This document shows, piece after piece, positions 9,375 through 18,998 of a DNA stretch of 64,000 bases. Source of the stretch: Rhizobiales bacterium Ga0077545 (lineage in GTDB: Bacteria > Pseudomonadota > Alphaproteobacteria > Rhizobiales > Methylopilaceae). A program made the position numbers and the translations under genes. The stretch is taken from positions 81,863 to 145,862 of the forward strand of contig LNEV01000003.1 of NCBI GenBank assembly GCA_001464335.1, written 5' to 3'. A model generated the notes under the pieces. It saw nothing but the letters and a program-made list of their open reading frames with translations, ran no database searches and was not told the DNA's origin. The first letter of the stretch is position 1; each line of letters opens with the position of its first letter.

Positions 9375-9989
9375 ATGCGGCTCTTCGTCGGCCTCGGCAA
9401 TCCAGGAGCCCGATATTCCGGCAACCGCCACAATATCGGGTTCATGGCCGTCGAACGCATCGCGTCGCGCTGGGGCTTCTCGCCCTGGCGCACGCGCTTT
9501 CACGGCGAAAGCTGCGAAGGCGAACTGGGCGGCGTGAAAGTGTTGCTGCTGAAGCCGACGACCTTCATGAACGAATCGGGCCGCTCGGTCGCCGAGGCGG
9601 CCCGTTTCTTCAAGATCGAGACGAAGGACGTCGCCGTCTTCCACGACGAACTCGACCTGGCTCCGGCCAAGATCCGCGTCAAGACCGGCGGCGGAAATGC
9701 CGGGCATAACGGCCTGCGCTCGATTTCACCGGCCATCGGCAACGATTATGTGCGCGTACGGCTCGGCATCGGTCATCCCGGCGACAGAAACCTCGTCCAT
9801 TCCTACGTGCTCAACGATTTTGCCAAATCCGAGCGCGACTGGGTGGGCTGCCTGATCGACGCGATCGCCGACAATGCCGGCCTTCTCGCCAAGGGCGAAG
9901 ACAACGGATTTCAGAACAAGGTGCACCTCGCACTGGACGCCGCGGGCTTTGCCGCGCCGACACGTCCGGGCGAGCGCACGGGGGATTGA
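9375..9989 (+). CDS. pth: Peptidyl-tRNA hydrolase
   Basis: 204 residues. It cleaves peptidyl-tRNA released by stalled or aborted ribosomes, recycling tRNA. Motifs are [20 protein letters not shown] with the catalytic histidine in [31 protein letters not shown] and [14 protein letters not shown]. The C-terminus continues slightly beyond the E. coli enzyme. It starts 12 bases after rplY and stops three bases before ychF, so these three translation genes are likely one transcript. Confidence 0.97.
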   Translation: MRLFVGLGNPGARYSGNRHNIGFMAVERIASRWGFSPWRTRFHGESCEGELGGVKVLLLKPTTFMNESGRSVAEAARFFKIETKDVAVFHDELDLAPAKIRVKTGGGNAGHNGLRSISPAIGNDYVRVRLGIGHPGDRNLVHSYVLNDFAKSERDWVGCLIDAIADNAGLLAKGEDNGFQNKVHLALDAAGFAAPTRPGERTGD

Positions 9990-9992
9990 GAC

Positions 9993-11090
9993 ATGGGTTT
10001 CAAATGCGGAATTGTCGGGCTGCCGAATGTCGGCAAGTCGACCCTTTTCAACGCGCTGACGCAGACCGCGTCGGCACAGGCGGCCAATTATCCGTTCTGC
10101 ACGATCGAGCCGAATGTCGGAGAAGTCGCGGTGCCCGATCCGCGTCTTGACACGCTGTCTGCCATCGCCAACTCGAAAGAGATCATCCCGACCCGCCTCA
10201 CCTTCGTCGACATCGCCGGGCTTGTCCGCGGCGCGTCGCAGGGCGAAGGCCTCGGCAACCAGTTCCTCGCCCATATCCGCGAAGTCGATGCGGTTGCGTA
10301 TGTGCTGCGCTGCTTCGTGGACGACGACATCACCCATGTCGAGGGCAAGATCGATCCGCTTGCGGACGCCGACACGGTCGAAACCGAGCTGATGCTCGCG
10401 GATCTCGACAGCCTGGAAAAGCGTGTCGCCGGTCTCGAAAAGCGCGCCAAGGGCAACGACAAGGAAGCCAAGGAACAGCTCGACCTCGTCCAGCGCGCTT
10501 TGCCGCTGTTGCGCGAGGGCAAGCCCGCCCGCCTTACCCCGATCAAGGATGAAGAGCGCCAAGCGTTCGCGGCGCTCAATCTCCTCACCTCAAAGCCGGT
10601 TCTGTACGTCGCCAATGTCGACGAGGGCTCGGCCGCGACCGGCAACGAATATTCGAAGATCGTCGAGGAACGCGCGAAAAAGGAAGGCGCGGTCGCCGTT
10701 ACAATCTCGGCCAAGATCGAAAGCGAAATCGCGGTCCTGCCGCTGGACGAGCGCAAGGAATATCTCGAAGCGCTCAGCCTCGAAGAAGCGGGCCTCGATC
10801 GCCTTATCCGCGCGGGCTACGATCTTCTCGGCCTCGTGACCTATTTCACCGTCGGCCCGAAAGAGACGCGTGCCTGGACCATCGAGAAGGGCACCAAAGC
10901 GCCCGGCGCCGCGGGCGTCATCCATACGGATTTCGAAAAGGGCTTCATCCGCTCCGAGACCATCGCCTACAAGGACTATGTCGAGTTCAAGGGCGAGAGC
11001 GGCGCGCGCGATGCCGGAAAGCTGCGCCTTGAAGGCAAGGAATACGTGGTCGCCGACGGCGACGTGCTGCACTTCCGCTTCAACACCTGA
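9993..11090 (+). CDS. ychF: Redox-regulated ATPase YchF (OLA1 type)
   Basis: 365 residues. An Obg-family P-loop protein that prefers ATP and associates with ribosomes. It shows the P-loop GLPNVGKSTLFNALT, switch region FVDIAGLVRGASQGEGLGNQ, the altered G4 motif in LYVANVDE, a coiled-coil insertion (about 130-200) and a C-terminal TGS domain (GVIHTDFEKGFIRSETI). The start lies three bases from the pth stop. Its final base is the first base of the nfi start codon. Confidence 0.97.
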   Translation: MGFKCGIVGLPNVGKSTLFNALTQTASAQAANYPFCTIEPNVGEVAVPDPRLDTLSAIANSKEIIPTRLTFVDIAGLVRGASQGEGLGNQFLAHIREVDAVAYVLRCFVDDDITHVEGKIDPLADADTVETELMLADLDSLEKRVAGLEKRAKGNDKEAKEQLDLVQRALPLLREGKPARLTPIKDEERQAFAALNLLTSKPVLYVANVDEGSAATGNEYSKIVEERAKKEGAVAVTISAKIESEIAVLPLDERKEYLEALSLEEAGLDRLIRAGYDLLGLVTYFTVGPKETRAWTIEKGTKAPGAAGVIHTDFEKGFIRSETIAYKDYVEFKGESGARDAGKLRLEGKEYVVADGDVLHFRFNT

Positions 11091-11755
11091 TGGACATCGC
11101 GCGGCGTCACGGCTGGAACCTGACGCCGAAGGAAGCCGTCGCGCTGCAGAATGAGCTGCGCGGCGAGGTGGTGGCCGACCGGCCGCTCGATGTTTCGCGC
11201 ATCCGTCACATCGCGGGCGTCGATGTCAGCGTGAAGGACAATGTCTCGCAGGCGGCGGTCGTGGTCCTGTCGTTTCCGGACTTCACCCCCGTCGAAACCG
11301 CCCTCGCCCGGCGCCCGACCACATTTCCTTACGTCCCGGGCCTTCTCAGCTTTCGCGAGGGAGAGGTTCTGGTCGAAGCCTTCGAAAAACTCGGGCAGGT
11401 GCCCGACGTGTTCCTGTTCGACGGTTCAGGCTATCTGCATCCGCGCCGCATCGGCATTGCATGCCATATGGGCCTGTGGCTCGGCGTACCGACGATTGCC
11501 AACGCCAAGAACAGATTGTGCGGCACCCACATCGACCCCGGCCCGGAGCCGGGAGACTGGACTCAGGTTGTTCACAAGGACGAGGTCATCGGCGCGGCCC
11601 TTCGCACCAAGCGCGGCTGCAAGCCGGTCTTCGTGTCGGCCGGGCATCTCAGCGATCTCGATGGGGCGATCGCACTTGTCATGGCCTCGGTGACGAAATA
11701 CCGGCTGCCGGAACCCGTGCGGGCCGCGCACAAGGCGGCGGGTTTTTTCGCCTAG
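11090..11755 (+). CDS. nfi: Endonuclease V (deoxyinosine 3' endonuclease)
   Basis: 221 residues. It initiates repair of deaminated adenine by cutting the second phosphodiester bond 3' of inosine. Metal-binding residues can be placed: aspartate in IAGVDVSV, the PYVPGLLSFRE segment with its glutamate, and aspartate in LFDGSGYLHPRRIG. The last motif is usually DGHG or DGQG; here it is DGSG. The start codon overlaps the ychF stop by one base (TGATG), so the gene is coupled to ychF. It converges on a small membrane-protein gene with a four-base overlap. Confidence 0.93.
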   Translation: MDIARRHGWNLTPKEAVALQNELRGEVVADRPLDVSRIRHIAGVDVSVKDNVSQAAVVVLSFPDFTPVETALARRPTTFPYVPGLLSFREGEVLVEAFEKLGQVPDVFLFDGSGYLHPRRIGIACHMGLWLGVPTIANAKNRLCGTHIDPGPEPGDWTQVVHKDEVIGAALRTKRGCKPVFVSAGHLSDLDGAIALVMASVTKYRLPEPVRAAHKAAGFFA

Positions 11756-11988
11756 TCTCGCTCGATGACGTTGAGACGCCGCACAGTCAGCTCGTCGATC
11801 TCGACCGTCTTGAATTTAGCATTGCGAACCGCAAGCGCCCCGATCGCAACGCTGCCGATGGCGACGGCCCCGAGCACCAGGACGCCGCCGGCAATTGCGC
11901 CCGCGGCAAACGCTCCAACACCTGCAGCCGGCACCTTTACCGGCGGCTTTGCGCGGGACTTCGGGGACACGGCTCTGGATCGCTTCAT
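11752..11988 (-). CDS. Small membrane protein, Gly/Ala-rich, function unknown
   Basis: 78 residues. A basic N-terminus (KRSRAVSPKSRAKPPVK) is followed by a long small-residue hydrophobic segment (about 22-54, rich in AxxxG spacing), then VEIDELTVRRLNVIERD. The tail resembles a short beta-solenoid-like turn in which E-x-D-x-L-x-V strands alternate. Its stop overlaps the nfi stop by four bases in convergent orientation. It is too orderly to be a shadow of nfi, since most of it lies outside that gene. No function is recognised. Confidence 0.6.
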   Translation of the reverse strand: MKRSRAVSPKSRAKPPVKVPAAGVGAFAAGAIAGGVLVLGAVAIGSVAIGALAVRNAKFKTVEIDELTVRRLNVIERD

Positions 11989-12029
11989 CCGCCGATCATG
12001 CGAGCGGGCGCCGGTCTTGGCAATGCGCG

Positions 12030-12569
12030 TCAGTGCCCGGCGAATTCAATCAGCGTTTCGACCCGCACGCCGTGATCGCGGATGCGCTGGGCGCCGCCGA
12101 GTTCCGGCAGATCGATGACGAAGCCCGCACCGGCGACGACACCGCCCAGACGGCGGATCAGCGCAATGCCCGCTTCGGCCGTGCCGCCGGTCGCGATCAG
12201 ATCGTCGATCAGCAGGATTTTCTGGCCCGGCGCGCAGGCATCGGCATGCACCTCGACCGAATCCACGCCGTATTCGAGCGCGTATTCCTGACTCAGGGTG
12301 ACGTGCGGAAGCTTGCCCTTCTTGCGGATCGGGATGAAGCCGAGCCCGAGCACATGGGCGAGCGCACCGCCCAGAATGAACCCGCGCGCTTCGATGCCCG
12401 CGACGAGATCGAACTTTTCGCCCGCAAATGCTTTTGCGAGACCATCGACCGACAGGCGCAGGCCATCGGCGCTCTGCAGCAGGGTCGTGATGTCCCGGAA
12501 CTGAATTCCGGGCTTCGGATAGTCCGGAATCGTGCGGATCAGGGCTTCGAGTTCGTCTGATGTGGACAT
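12030..12569 (-). CDS. apt: Adenine phosphoribosyltransferase
   Basis: 179 residues. A purine-salvage enzyme making AMP from adenine and PRPP. The PRPP loop reads [18 protein letters not shown]; the N-terminal [18 protein letters not shown] is typical, as is the [26 protein letters not shown] region (about 70-95). It lies downstream of petABC on the same strand, an order shared with Bradyrhizobium-like genomes. A strong hairpin separates it from petC, so it may have its own promoter as well as read-through. Confidence 0.96.
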   Translation of the reverse strand: MSTSDELEALIRTIPDYPKPGIQFRDITTLLQSADGLRLSVDGLAKAFAGEKFDLVAGIEARGFILGGALAHVLGLGFIPIRKKGKLPHVTLSQEYALEYGVDSVEVHADACAPGQKILLIDDLIATGGTAEAGIALIRRLGGVVAGAGFVIDLPELGGAQRIRDHGVRVETLIEFAGH

Positions 12570-12659
12570 GAAACTTTTTCGGAAGGGAGGATCGGGAAAG
12601 CGGGCGGATCATGCAAAACGCGCCCGGCAAATCAAAGCCTTTTCTTGGCCCTGAAACGA

Positions 12660-12683
12660 GAACGGGCCCCGAAGGGCCCGTTC
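12660..12683 (-). terminator. Hairpin downstream of petC
   Basis: GAACGGGCCC and GGGCCCGTTC form a perfect ten-pair stem with a four-base loop, between petC and apt. On the minus strand it is followed by TCGTTTC, a poor T run, so termination may be partial or the hairpin may stabilise the 3' end of the petABC message. Confidence 0.6.
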
Positions 12684-12701
12684 GAACATGGGTTGTCTCG
12701 C

Positions 12702-13565
12702 TCAGTGAGCGACGTTGCTCCAGACCTTCTTCTTGGTGAAGTACAGAAGGCCGGCGAAGACGAACAGGAAGATAAAGACGACAAAGCCGAGCTGTTTGCG
12801 GGCTTCGAGATGCGGTTCCGCGGTCCAGGCGAGGAACGCCGTCACGTCGCGCGAATACTGGTCGACGGTCGCCGGCGTGCCGTCGGTGTATTCCACCTGG
12901 CCGTCGGAGAGCGGGTTGGGCATCGCGATCCAGCCGCCCGGGAAATACGGGTTGTAGTGCAGACCCGGCTGCGCATGCGCGTCGGCCGGGACCGGCTGGC
13001 CGTAGCCGACAAGAACGGCGTGCAGATAGTCGGCGCCGTGTTCCTGATACTGCGTCACGAGATCGAGCAGGCTGAGCCAGAAGCCGCGCGTGTAGGTGCG
13101 CGCCTTGGCGATCAGCGACAGATCCGGCGGATAGGCGCCGCCCTGTGCCGCGCGTGCCGCCTGCTCGTTGGGGAACGGCGACGGGAAACGGTCGGACAGA
13201 CGGCCCGGACGGTCGAACATCTCGCCGGATTCATCGGGCCCGTCCTGAACCTGGTATTCGGAGGCGAGCAGACGGATCTGGCCTTCGGAGAACTCCGGGC
13301 CGCCGTCTTCCATCAGATTGCGGAAGGCAACGAGCTTGATGCCGTGGCACGAGGCGCAGACCTCGCGGTAGACCTTGAAGCCGCGCTGCAGCTGGCCGCG
13401 ATCGAAATGCCCGAACGGGCCGGACCAGCTCCAGTCTTCCCGGTGGGGCGTGTGGGCAGGACCGGCCGCGAGGGCCGGAGCCGTCACGGCGAAGGTCGCG
13501 ACGGCGATGACGGCAGCCTTGAGCAGGGCGGACACGGACGTCATCGGGCGGGTCTTGGCGGACAT
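12702..13565 (-). CDS. petC: Cytochrome c1 of the bc1 complex
   Basis: About 287 residues. A signal peptide (VSALLKAAVIAVATFAVTAP, then ALA) is followed by the heme-attachment motif CASCH near residue 65, and the C-terminal membrane anchor QLGFVVFIFLFVFAGLLYF. It passes electrons from the Rieske centre to soluble or membrane cytochrome c. I chose ATG 13565, which has GGAG ten bases upstream; a GTG at 13574 overlapping the petB stop is also possible but has its ribosome site too close. It is separate from petB here, unlike species where cytochrome b and c1 are one polyprotein. Confidence 0.94.
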   Translation of the reverse strand: MSAKTRPMTSVSALLKAAVIAVATFAVTAPALAAGPAHTPHREDWSWSGPFGHFDRGQLQRGFKVYREVCASCHGIKLVAFRNLMEDGGPEFSEGQIRLLASEYQVQDGPDESGEMFDRPGRLSDRFPSPFPNEQAARAAQGGAYPPDLSLIAKARTYTRGFWLSLLDLVTQYQEHGADYLHAVLVGYGQPVPADAHAQPGLHYNPYFPGGWIAMPNPLSDGQVEYTDGTPATVDQYSRDVTAFLAWTAEPHLEARKQLGFVVFIFLFVFAGLLYFTKKKVWSNVAH

Positions 13566-13570
13566 GCGGC

Positions 13571-14821
13571 TCACGCTCCGACAGCGGGTTTGGCTGCGCC
13601 GTTCTTGGCGAGCACGGCTTCAGTGATGGAGGCCGGCAGCGGCAGCGGTTTCTCGATGAAGCCGAGCAGCGGCAGGATGACCAGGAAGTGCAGGAAGTAA
13701 TACGCGGTCAGCAGGCGGCCGATCACGATGTACCAGCCTTCCGGCGGCATGGCGCCGATATAGCCGAGGCCCAGGCACACCGCGAGCAGCACCCAGAAGA
13801 ACTGGCGGTACAGCGGGCGATAGCGCGCCGAGCGGACCTTGGACGTGTCGAGCCAGGGCAGGAAGAACAGCACAACGATCGCCGCGAACATCGCGATGAC
13901 GCCGCCGAGCTTGTCGGGAATGGCGCGCAGGATCGCGTAGAACGGCAGGAAGTACCATTCGGGAACGATGTGCGCCGGTGTCGAGAGCGGGTTGGCCGGG
14001 ATGTAGTTGTCGGCGTGGCCGAGATAGTTCGGCACGTAGAACAGGAACCAGGCAAAGAAGATCAGGAAGCAGACCATGCCGAACGCATCCTTCACCGTCG
14101 CATACGGCGTGAAGGGCACGGTGTCGCTCGAGGACTTCACCTCGACGCCGGTCGGATTGTTCTGGCCGGAGACGTGCAGCGCCCAGACGTGGAGGCCGAC
14201 GACGCCCGCGATCATGAAGGGCAGCAGGTAATGCAGCGAGAAGAAGCGGTTCAGCGTCGGATTGTCGACCGCGAAACCACCCCACAGCCAGGTGGTGACG
14301 GCTTCGCCGACAAAGGGGATCGCCGAGAACAGGTTGGTGATGACGATGGCGCCCCACAGCGACATCTGACCCCACGGCAGCACATAGCCCATGAAGCCCG
14401 TGGCCATCATCAGCAGGAAGATGACGACGCCGAGGATCCACAGCACTTCGCGCGGGTCCTTGTAGGAGCCGTAATAGACGCCGCGGAAGATATGGACATA
14501 GACCGCGATGAAGAACATCGAGGCGCCGTTGGCGTGCATGTAGCGGATGAGCCAGCCGTAGTTCACGTCGCGCATGATGTGCTCGACGGAATTGAAGGCC
14601 ATGTCGACATGCGGCGTGTAGTGCATCACCAGCACGATGCCGGTGATGATCTGCACACCCAGCATCATCGAAAGGATGGCTCCGAAGGTCCACCAATAGT
14701 TGAGGTTCTTCGGCGTCGGGTAAGCGACGAACGAGGAATGCGCCAGACCCAGAATCGGCAGGCGCGCCTCAAACCATTTCAGCGCAGGGTTCTTCGGATC
14801 GAAGGTGGAATGTCCGCTCAT
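13571..14821 (-). CDS. petB: Cytochrome b of the bc1 complex
   Basis: 416 residues with eight predicted membrane helices. It carries the two b hemes and both quinone sites: the PEWY motif of the Qo site appears in [20 protein letters not shown], and [14 protein letters not shown] is the conserved cd helix. The paired heme histidines lie in helices B and D ([32 protein letters not shown]). It is preceded by petA after 29 bases and followed by petC after five. Confidence 0.97.
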   Translation of the reverse strand: MSGHSTFDPKNPALKWFEARLPILGLAHSSFVAYPTPKNLNYWWTFGAILSMMLGVQIITGIVLVMHYTPHVDMAFNSVEHIMRDVNYGWLIRYMHANGASMFFIAVYVHIFRGVYYGSYKDPREVLWILGVVIFLLMMATGFMGYVLPWGQMSLWGAIVITNLFSAIPFVGEAVTTWLWGGFAVDNPTLNRFFSLHYLLPFMIAGVVGLHVWALHVSGQNNPTGVEVKSSSDTVPFTPYATVKDAFGMVCFLIFFAWFLFYVPNYLGHADNYIPANPLSTPAHIVPEWYFLPFYAILRAIPDKLGGVIAMFAAIVVLFFLPWLDTSKVRSARYRPLYRQFFWVLLAVCLGLGYIGAMPPEGWYIVIGRLLTAYYFLHFLVILPLLGFIEKPLPLPASITEAVLAKNGAAKPAVGA

Positions 14822-14850
14822 CTTTGTCTCGCCTTGGAAGCCTTACGGCC

Positions 14851-15414
14851 TCAACCGATCCGGATCGTGGTGTCGTTCGTGAACTGATACGGCGGGATGT
14901 GGAGATTCTCCGGCGCCGGACCCTGGCGGATGCGGCCCGCCGTATCGTAATGCGAGCCGTGGCACGGGCAGAACCAGCCGCCGAAATTGCCGGACTGGCC
15001 GATCGGGACGCAACCGAGATGGGTGCAGGTGCCGATCATGATGATCCAGTTTTCCTTGCCTTCGGCCGCGCGGTGCGCGTCGGTCGCCTGCGTGTTGTCG
15101 CCGGTCAGGTTCGGGTTGCGGGCGTCCTGGTCGATCAGGTCGGCCATCGGGACAGCCTTGGCGTCCTCGATTTCCTTCGGCGTGCGGTGGCGAATGAAGA
15201 CCGGCTTGCCGCGCCATTTGATGGTGATGGCGGAGCCTTCGGCAATCGCCCCGATGTTCACATCCGTGGATGCGAGCGCCAGAGTCGAGGCATCGGGGTT
15301 CATCTGAGCGATGAAGGGCCAGACTGCCGCTGCGCCGCCGACAGCGGCGACGGCGCCGGTGGCGATGTAGAGGAAGTCACGGCGGGTCGGTTCAACCACA
15401 CTTGGCGTCGCCAC
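14851..15414 (-). CDS. petA: Ubiquinol-cytochrome c reductase Rieske iron-sulfur subunit
   Basis: About 187 residues from GTG 15414, which has AGAGGT upstream. The N-terminus TRRDFLYIATGAVAAVGGAA contains a twin-arginine motif before a single membrane helix, as expected for Tat-inserted Rieske proteins. The 2Fe-2S ligands are in CTHLGC and CPCHGSHYD. It accepts electrons from ubiquinol in the bc1 complex. The frame extends upstream for over 200 residues, but that part is low-complexity Arg/Ala shadow coding and lacks similarity. It is the first gene of petABC. Confidence 0.95.
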   Translation of the reverse strand: MATPSVVEPTRRDFLYIATGAVAAVGGAAAVWPFIAQMNPDASTLALASTDVNIGAIAEGSAITIKWRGKPVFIRHRTPKEIEDAKAVPMADLIDQDARNPNLTGDNTQATDAHRAAEGKENWIIMIGTCTHLGCVPIGQSGNFGGWFCPCHGSHYDTAGRIRQGPAPENLHIPPYQFTNDTTIRIG

Positions 15415-15847
15415 GTCGGTTACCTCTTCTTGGAGACCAGTTTGAGCGGAAAATTGCCCGCCCTGTACGGAATGAGGCGAAACGTGGATAGAGAGCCCCA
15501 CGCATCCCTGTGATTGGCCGCGTTTTTGGCGCGCAGATTGGTATTTGTCCAGAGTGCGGCTTTCCGCACGACACCATGTCGCACGGATTTCCCCGCTTCG
15601 CGGGCGCAACGTCGACGCACTCTGCGCTTTCGGCACGCGTCCCGGACCGGCAAACCGCATCCGCGGATGCATCCGGGCGCCGCATCCTCTATGAAACGCG
15701 CTCCAGAACGTTCCGTTGATCGCATTCCGCGCGGCGATGCGTTTCTTTTTTCGTCCAAGCGCGCAGCCGCGATCTTTTTGAGCCGAATCAAGGCGCCCGC
15801 CGTCCCGCTGCCCAAAAAGGGCATTTCCCAAAGGCAGGACGACCCCT
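15415..15847. other. Divergent regulatory region between petA and hemF
   Basis: 433 bases with no supported gene. It must contain the promoters of the petABC operon (minus) and of hemF (plus). I found no clear FNR/FixK box (TTGAT-N4-ATCAA) or other operator, though both flanking transcripts are often oxygen-regulated in this group. Open frames crossing it have no start signals and Arg/Ser-rich shadow composition. Confidence 0.5.
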
Positions 15848-16750
15848 ATGACCCTGACCATGACCGACCCGACCATGACCGATCCGAAAGTTCTCACGCC
15901 CATCTGGTTCGAATCGCTCCGCGACCGGATCTGCGCCGCCCTCGAGGCCGTGGAGGCCGAAGCCGGCGAGGCTCCGGGCAACGAAGGTCTTGAGGCGGGC
16001 CGTTTCGTGCGCACCCCCTGGCAGCGCACCGATCACACCGGCGCGCCGGGCGGCGGCGGCGTCATGTCCATCATCAAGGGCCGCGTGTTCGAGAAATGCG
16101 GCGTTCACTGCTCGACGGTGTACGGGGAATTCTCGCCCGAATTCCGAGGCCAGATCCCGGGATCGGAGGAAGACCCGCGCTTTTGGGCGTCCGGCATTTC
16201 GCTGATCGCCCATCCGCGCAATCCGAACGTGCCGACCGTGCACATGAACACACGCTGCGTTCGCACGACGAAAGGCTGGTTCGGCGGCGGTGCGGACCTG
16301 ACGCCGGTTTTGGCACGCCGCCGCACCCAGGAAGACGCCGACACGATCGCTTTCCACGCGGCGATGAAGGCCGCCTGCGACGGCCATCCCGGCGCCGAAT
16401 ATGAACGCTACAAACTGTGGTGCGACGATTATTTCTTCCTGAAGCACCGCAACGAGCCGCGCGGCACCGGCGGCATCTTCTACGACTGGCACGACACGGG
16501 CGATTTCGACGCCGACTTCGCCTTTACCAAATCGGTGGGTGAGACGTTCCTCCGCATCTATCCCGAGATCGTGCGGCGCAACATCGACACGCCGTGGACG
16601 GAGGCCGACCGCGAGGAGCAACTCGTGCGGCGCGGACGCTATGTCGAATTCAACCTGCTCTACGATCGCGGCACGATCTTCGGGCTGAAGACCGGCGGCA
16701 ATGTGGACTCGATCCTCTCATCCATGCCGCCCGTGGTGAAATGGCCCTGA
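15848..16750 (+). CDS. hemF: Oxygen-dependent coproporphyrinogen III oxidase
   Basis: 300 residues. It decarboxylates coproporphyrinogen III to protoporphyrinogen IX with O2, late in heme synthesis. Signature segments are [50 protein letters not shown] and [20 protein letters not shown]. The ATG at 15848 has no strong ribosome site; ATG 15860 (second Met) is equally possible. It is transcribed away from petA, and a strong hairpin terminates it. Confidence 0.96.
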   Translation: MTLTMTDPTMTDPKVLTPIWFESLRDRICAALEAVEAEAGEAPGNEGLEAGRFVRTPWQRTDHTGAPGGGGVMSIIKGRVFEKCGVHCSTVYGEFSPEFRGQIPGSEEDPRFWASGISLIAHPRNPNVPTVHMNTRCVRTTKGWFGGGADLTPVLARRRTQEDADTIAFHAAMKAACDGHPGAEYERYKLWCDDYFFLKHRNEPRGTGGIFYDWHDTGDFDADFAFTKSVGETFLRIYPEIVRRNIDTPWTEADREEQLVRRGRYVEFNLLYDRGTIFGLKTGGNVDSILSSMPPVVKWP

Positions 16751-16760
16751 GCCATAAAAA

Positions 16761-16787
16761 AGAGCCCCGCATCGCGGGGCTCTTTCG
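16761..16787. terminator. Bidirectional intrinsic terminator, hemF / rcnB-like
   Basis: AGAGCCCCGC and GCGGGGCTCT form a perfect ten-pair stem with a three-base loop. It is preceded by AAAAA and followed by TTCG, so it can serve hemF on the plus strand and the convergent small gene on the minus strand. It starts ten bases after the hemF stop. Confidence 0.85.
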
Positions 16788-16803
16788 TATTCGGAATGTC
16801 CGA

Positions 16804-17163
16804 TCAGCGGGCGGCAGCTGCACCGATGATCGCGCCGATGATGCCGGACGTGACCGCGACCAGAGCATAATCGTCTCCGACGCGGACCCACTGATGGCCG
16901 CGCGGCGGCTCGTACAGACGATAGCGGCGGTAATCGCGCGAATGGATCACATGGCGGCGGTGATCGCGGTCAAGACGCTGACCCTTCGACCAGCGGCGCG
17001 GTGCATCGTAACGGCGCTGCGGGCCGTGGTGCTTCACACTCGGTCCCTGCGGACCCTTCCAGTGCTGCTGCGAATGTTTCTGCGGGCCGCCGTGGTACTG
17101 GGCAAAGGCCGCAGGCGTGGCAATCATCGAGAAAGCGACTGTGGCGAGAATGATCTTTTTCAT
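16804..17163 (-). CDS. rcnB: RcnB-family periplasmic protein
   Basis: 119 residues. A signal peptide (MKKIILATVAFSMIATPAAF, then AQ) is followed by a His/Arg/Gln-rich central region and the RcnB-type C-terminus PPRGHQWVRVGDDYALVAV, with a final small-residue hydrophobic stretch. RcnB proteins are periplasmic and help control nickel and cobalt export in E. coli; many homologues of this form have no tested role. The histidine-rich segment is compatible with metal binding. No RcnA-like exporter is nearby, so metal function is uncertain. Confidence 0.75.
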   Translation of the reverse strand: MKKIILATVAFSMIATPAAFAQYHGGPQKHSQQHWKGPQGPSVKHHGPQRRYDAPRRWSKGQRLDRDHRRHVIHSRDYRRYRLYEPPRGHQWVRVGDDYALVAVTSGIIGAIIGAAAAR

Positions 17164-17254
17164 GTGGGCTCCTTGCGATGAAGCCCTTTTCGCATCGCTG
17201 ACATGAACGGGAACTGAATGGTTACATTACTTTTTCGCAATTTTTGCCGCAGGT

Positions 17255-17752
17255 TCAGAGGTTTGTCACCGGCATGAGGGACGCCGGCGAGATCAGAACA
17301 CCGAACGTTTCGCACCAGACGACGACCGTCGCGTATTTCGTGGTGTCGGTCCCCGCCGGCAGTGCATAGCGCTGGCTTCCCCTGAACGCGCGCAGGCGGC
17401 CGAGGTCGAGCGCCTCTCCGAAGGCCGCCTTGTCGTTGCTGCGGATGTCGCGGCCGGAGACGAGGTAGACGTGGTAAGCGGGACCCGGCGCGACCTCGAA
17501 ATCCGCCTCCAGGAAGACAGCGCCCTCATAGAGGGTGGCCTGTCCCTTCCCCCAATGCACCGGATCCGACGGATTGACGTGGACGAAGGTGCCGCGCGCC
17601 CGGATTTTGGTGTCGGTCTCGCTCGTCTGTTCGGCGGCGGGCGGCGGCGCAAAGACGTAGGGGAAGACGATGAGGCCCGCGACGAGCCCCACCCCCGTGC
17701 CGAGGACAAATCCGAACAGGAAGATCCAGAGGCTTCTCAGCAAACGGCGCAT
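17255..17752 (-). CDS. DM13 domain-containing membrane-anchored protein
   Basis: 165 residues from ATG 17752, which has GAGGAGAAGAGC upstream. An N-terminal membrane helix (LWIFLFGFVLGTGVGLVAGL) precedes a DM13-type beta domain (about 60-160) with AYHVYLVSG, YALPAGTDTTKYATVVVWCE and a terminal FGVLISPASL. DM13 domains resemble cytochrome-like electron-transfer modules and carry a conserved cysteine, here in VVWCETFG. It starts 16 bases after the cca stop. The frame is open further upstream inside cca, but without a better start. Confidence 0.8.
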   Translation of the reverse strand: MRRLLRSLWIFLFGFVLGTGVGLVAGLIVFPYVFAPPPAAEQTSETDTKIRARGTFVHVNPSDPVHWGKGQATLYEGAVFLEADFEVAPGPAYHVYLVSGRDIRSNDKAAFGEALDLGRLRAFRGSQRYALPAGTDTTKYATVVVWCETFGVLISPASLMPVTNL

Positions 17753-17768
17753 GCTCTTCTCCTCATGA

Positions 17769-18998
17769 TCAAGGGGCCGTCGCGGCGATCCCCCGGGCGA
17801 CGAGTGCGTCAAGACGTTCGGCATCGTCCGGGAAACCGGCGGCCACCCATTCTTCCTCTATACGTGCCAGCGCCGCGCCGAGATGCCGCCCCGGCGCCAG
17901 GCCGCGCGCCATCAGATCGTTTCCTGACAGCGGAAACTTCGGCGCATGCCACGCATCCGGCAGTCCGATAAGCGCGCGCCATGACGCATCGTCCGGGCTC
18001 GCGGCGGCCTCTGCCCAGCCCAGCAGCGCCCGATCGCGGAAGGCCTCGGCTCCGGCCCGGTACAGCGCGGCCCGCCGGCCCGGCTCGTCGAGGTCCGGCA
18101 CAAGGCGCGGCCCGCGTGTCATGGCGTCGAGGCGCGCCGCCTCACGGTTCGACAGCCGCAGCCTGTCATGCAGGCGTTCGGCATTTTCGGGAATGAACAG
18201 CGCCAGCGCGCCAAGCCGAAGCACCGCATCCGGCGGACGCCCAAGCTCCTCCTCGATACGCGCGAGTTGCTGGAGGCGGGGAAGGCGCGGCACGCCGCCG
18301 AGAATGGTTCCGAGAAAGCCGCTCGCCGCCATGATGGCGGCGGCCGCAGGCGCACGCGGCGCGACAAGGAATTTCAGAAGCTCGGCGCGCACCCGCTCGC
18401 GGGACAGATGCGCAAGCCCTTGCCGTTCCTGAATGGCCGCCGACAGCGCCTCGGCATCCGGCTCTTCCGCGCCATACCCCGCGAAGAAGCGGAAGAAGCG
18501 CAGAATGCGCAGGTAATCTTCCCGAATGCGCGTGCGCGCCTCGCCGATGAAGCGCACACGGCGTGCCTGCAGATCCGCTTCGCCGCCCACGAAATCGTGC
18601 ACGGTGCCCGCTGCGTCGAGAAACAGGCCGTTGATGGTGAAATCGCGCCGCAGCGCGTCTTCCTTCCAGTCGCGCCCGAAGGCGACGACCGCATGGCGAC
18701 CGTCCGTCTCGACGTCGCGGCGCAAGGTTGTGAGTTCGAAGGGGCGGCCCCGCACGAGCACCGTCACCGTGCCGTGCTCGACGCCCGTCGGCACGGTCTT
18801 CAGGCCCGCCGCCGCGGCGCGCGTCATCACCTCGGCGGGCGTCGCGGTCGTCGCGAAATCCACCTCGCTGGGCATTTTGCCGAGCAGCGCATCGCGCACC
18901 GCGCCGCCCGCGATGCGGGTTTCCTCACCTGCCCCGTCGAACACCGCGAAGATCTGGGTGACGCCCGGATCCTCGATCAGCCGACGGAGGACGGTCAC
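17769..18998 (-). CDS. cca: CCA tRNA nucleotidyltransferase / poly(A) polymerase family
   Basis: About 409 residues. It adds or repairs the 3' CCA end of tRNAs. The nucleotidyltransferase head shows TRIAGGAVRDALLGKMPSEV with DFATTATP, and the specificity loop RRDFTINGLFLD, then EDYLRILRFFRFFAGYG. I chose GTG 18998 because it gives the normal family N-terminus (VTVLRRLIEDPGVTQIF) and overlaps the upstream stop in a GTGA junction. The longer open frame contains Arg/Gly-rich shadow sequence of DUF6111. Confidence 0.93.
   Translation of the reverse strand: MTVLRRLIEDPGVTQIFAVFDGAGEETRIAGGAVRDALLGKMPSEVDFATTATPAEVMTRAAAAGLKTVPTGVEHGTVTVLVRGRPFELTTLRRDVETDGRHAVVAFGRDWKEDALRRDFTINGLFLDAAGTVHDFVGGEADLQARRVRFIGEARTRIREDYLRILRFFRFFAGYGAEEPDAEALSAAIQERQGLAHLSRERVRAELLKFLVAPRAPAAAAIMAASGFLGTILGGVPRLPRLQQLARIEEELGRPPDAVLRLGALALFIPENAERLHDRLRLSNREAARLDAMTRGPRLVPDLDEPGRRAALYRAGAEAFRDRALLGWAEAAASPDDASWRALIGLPDAWHAPKFPLSGNDLMARGLAPGRHLGAALARIEEEWVAAGFPDDAERLDALVARGIAATAP

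Noticed and set aside
15415..15847. FNR/FixK-type operator between petA and hemF
   Set aside because: No TTGAT-N4-ATCAA palindrome was found on reading the region.
15415..16029. N-terminal extension of the Rieske protein by about 200 codons
   Set aside because: Low-complexity Arg/Ala sequence crossing the promoter region and hemF; the true start is a GTG with a ribosome site.
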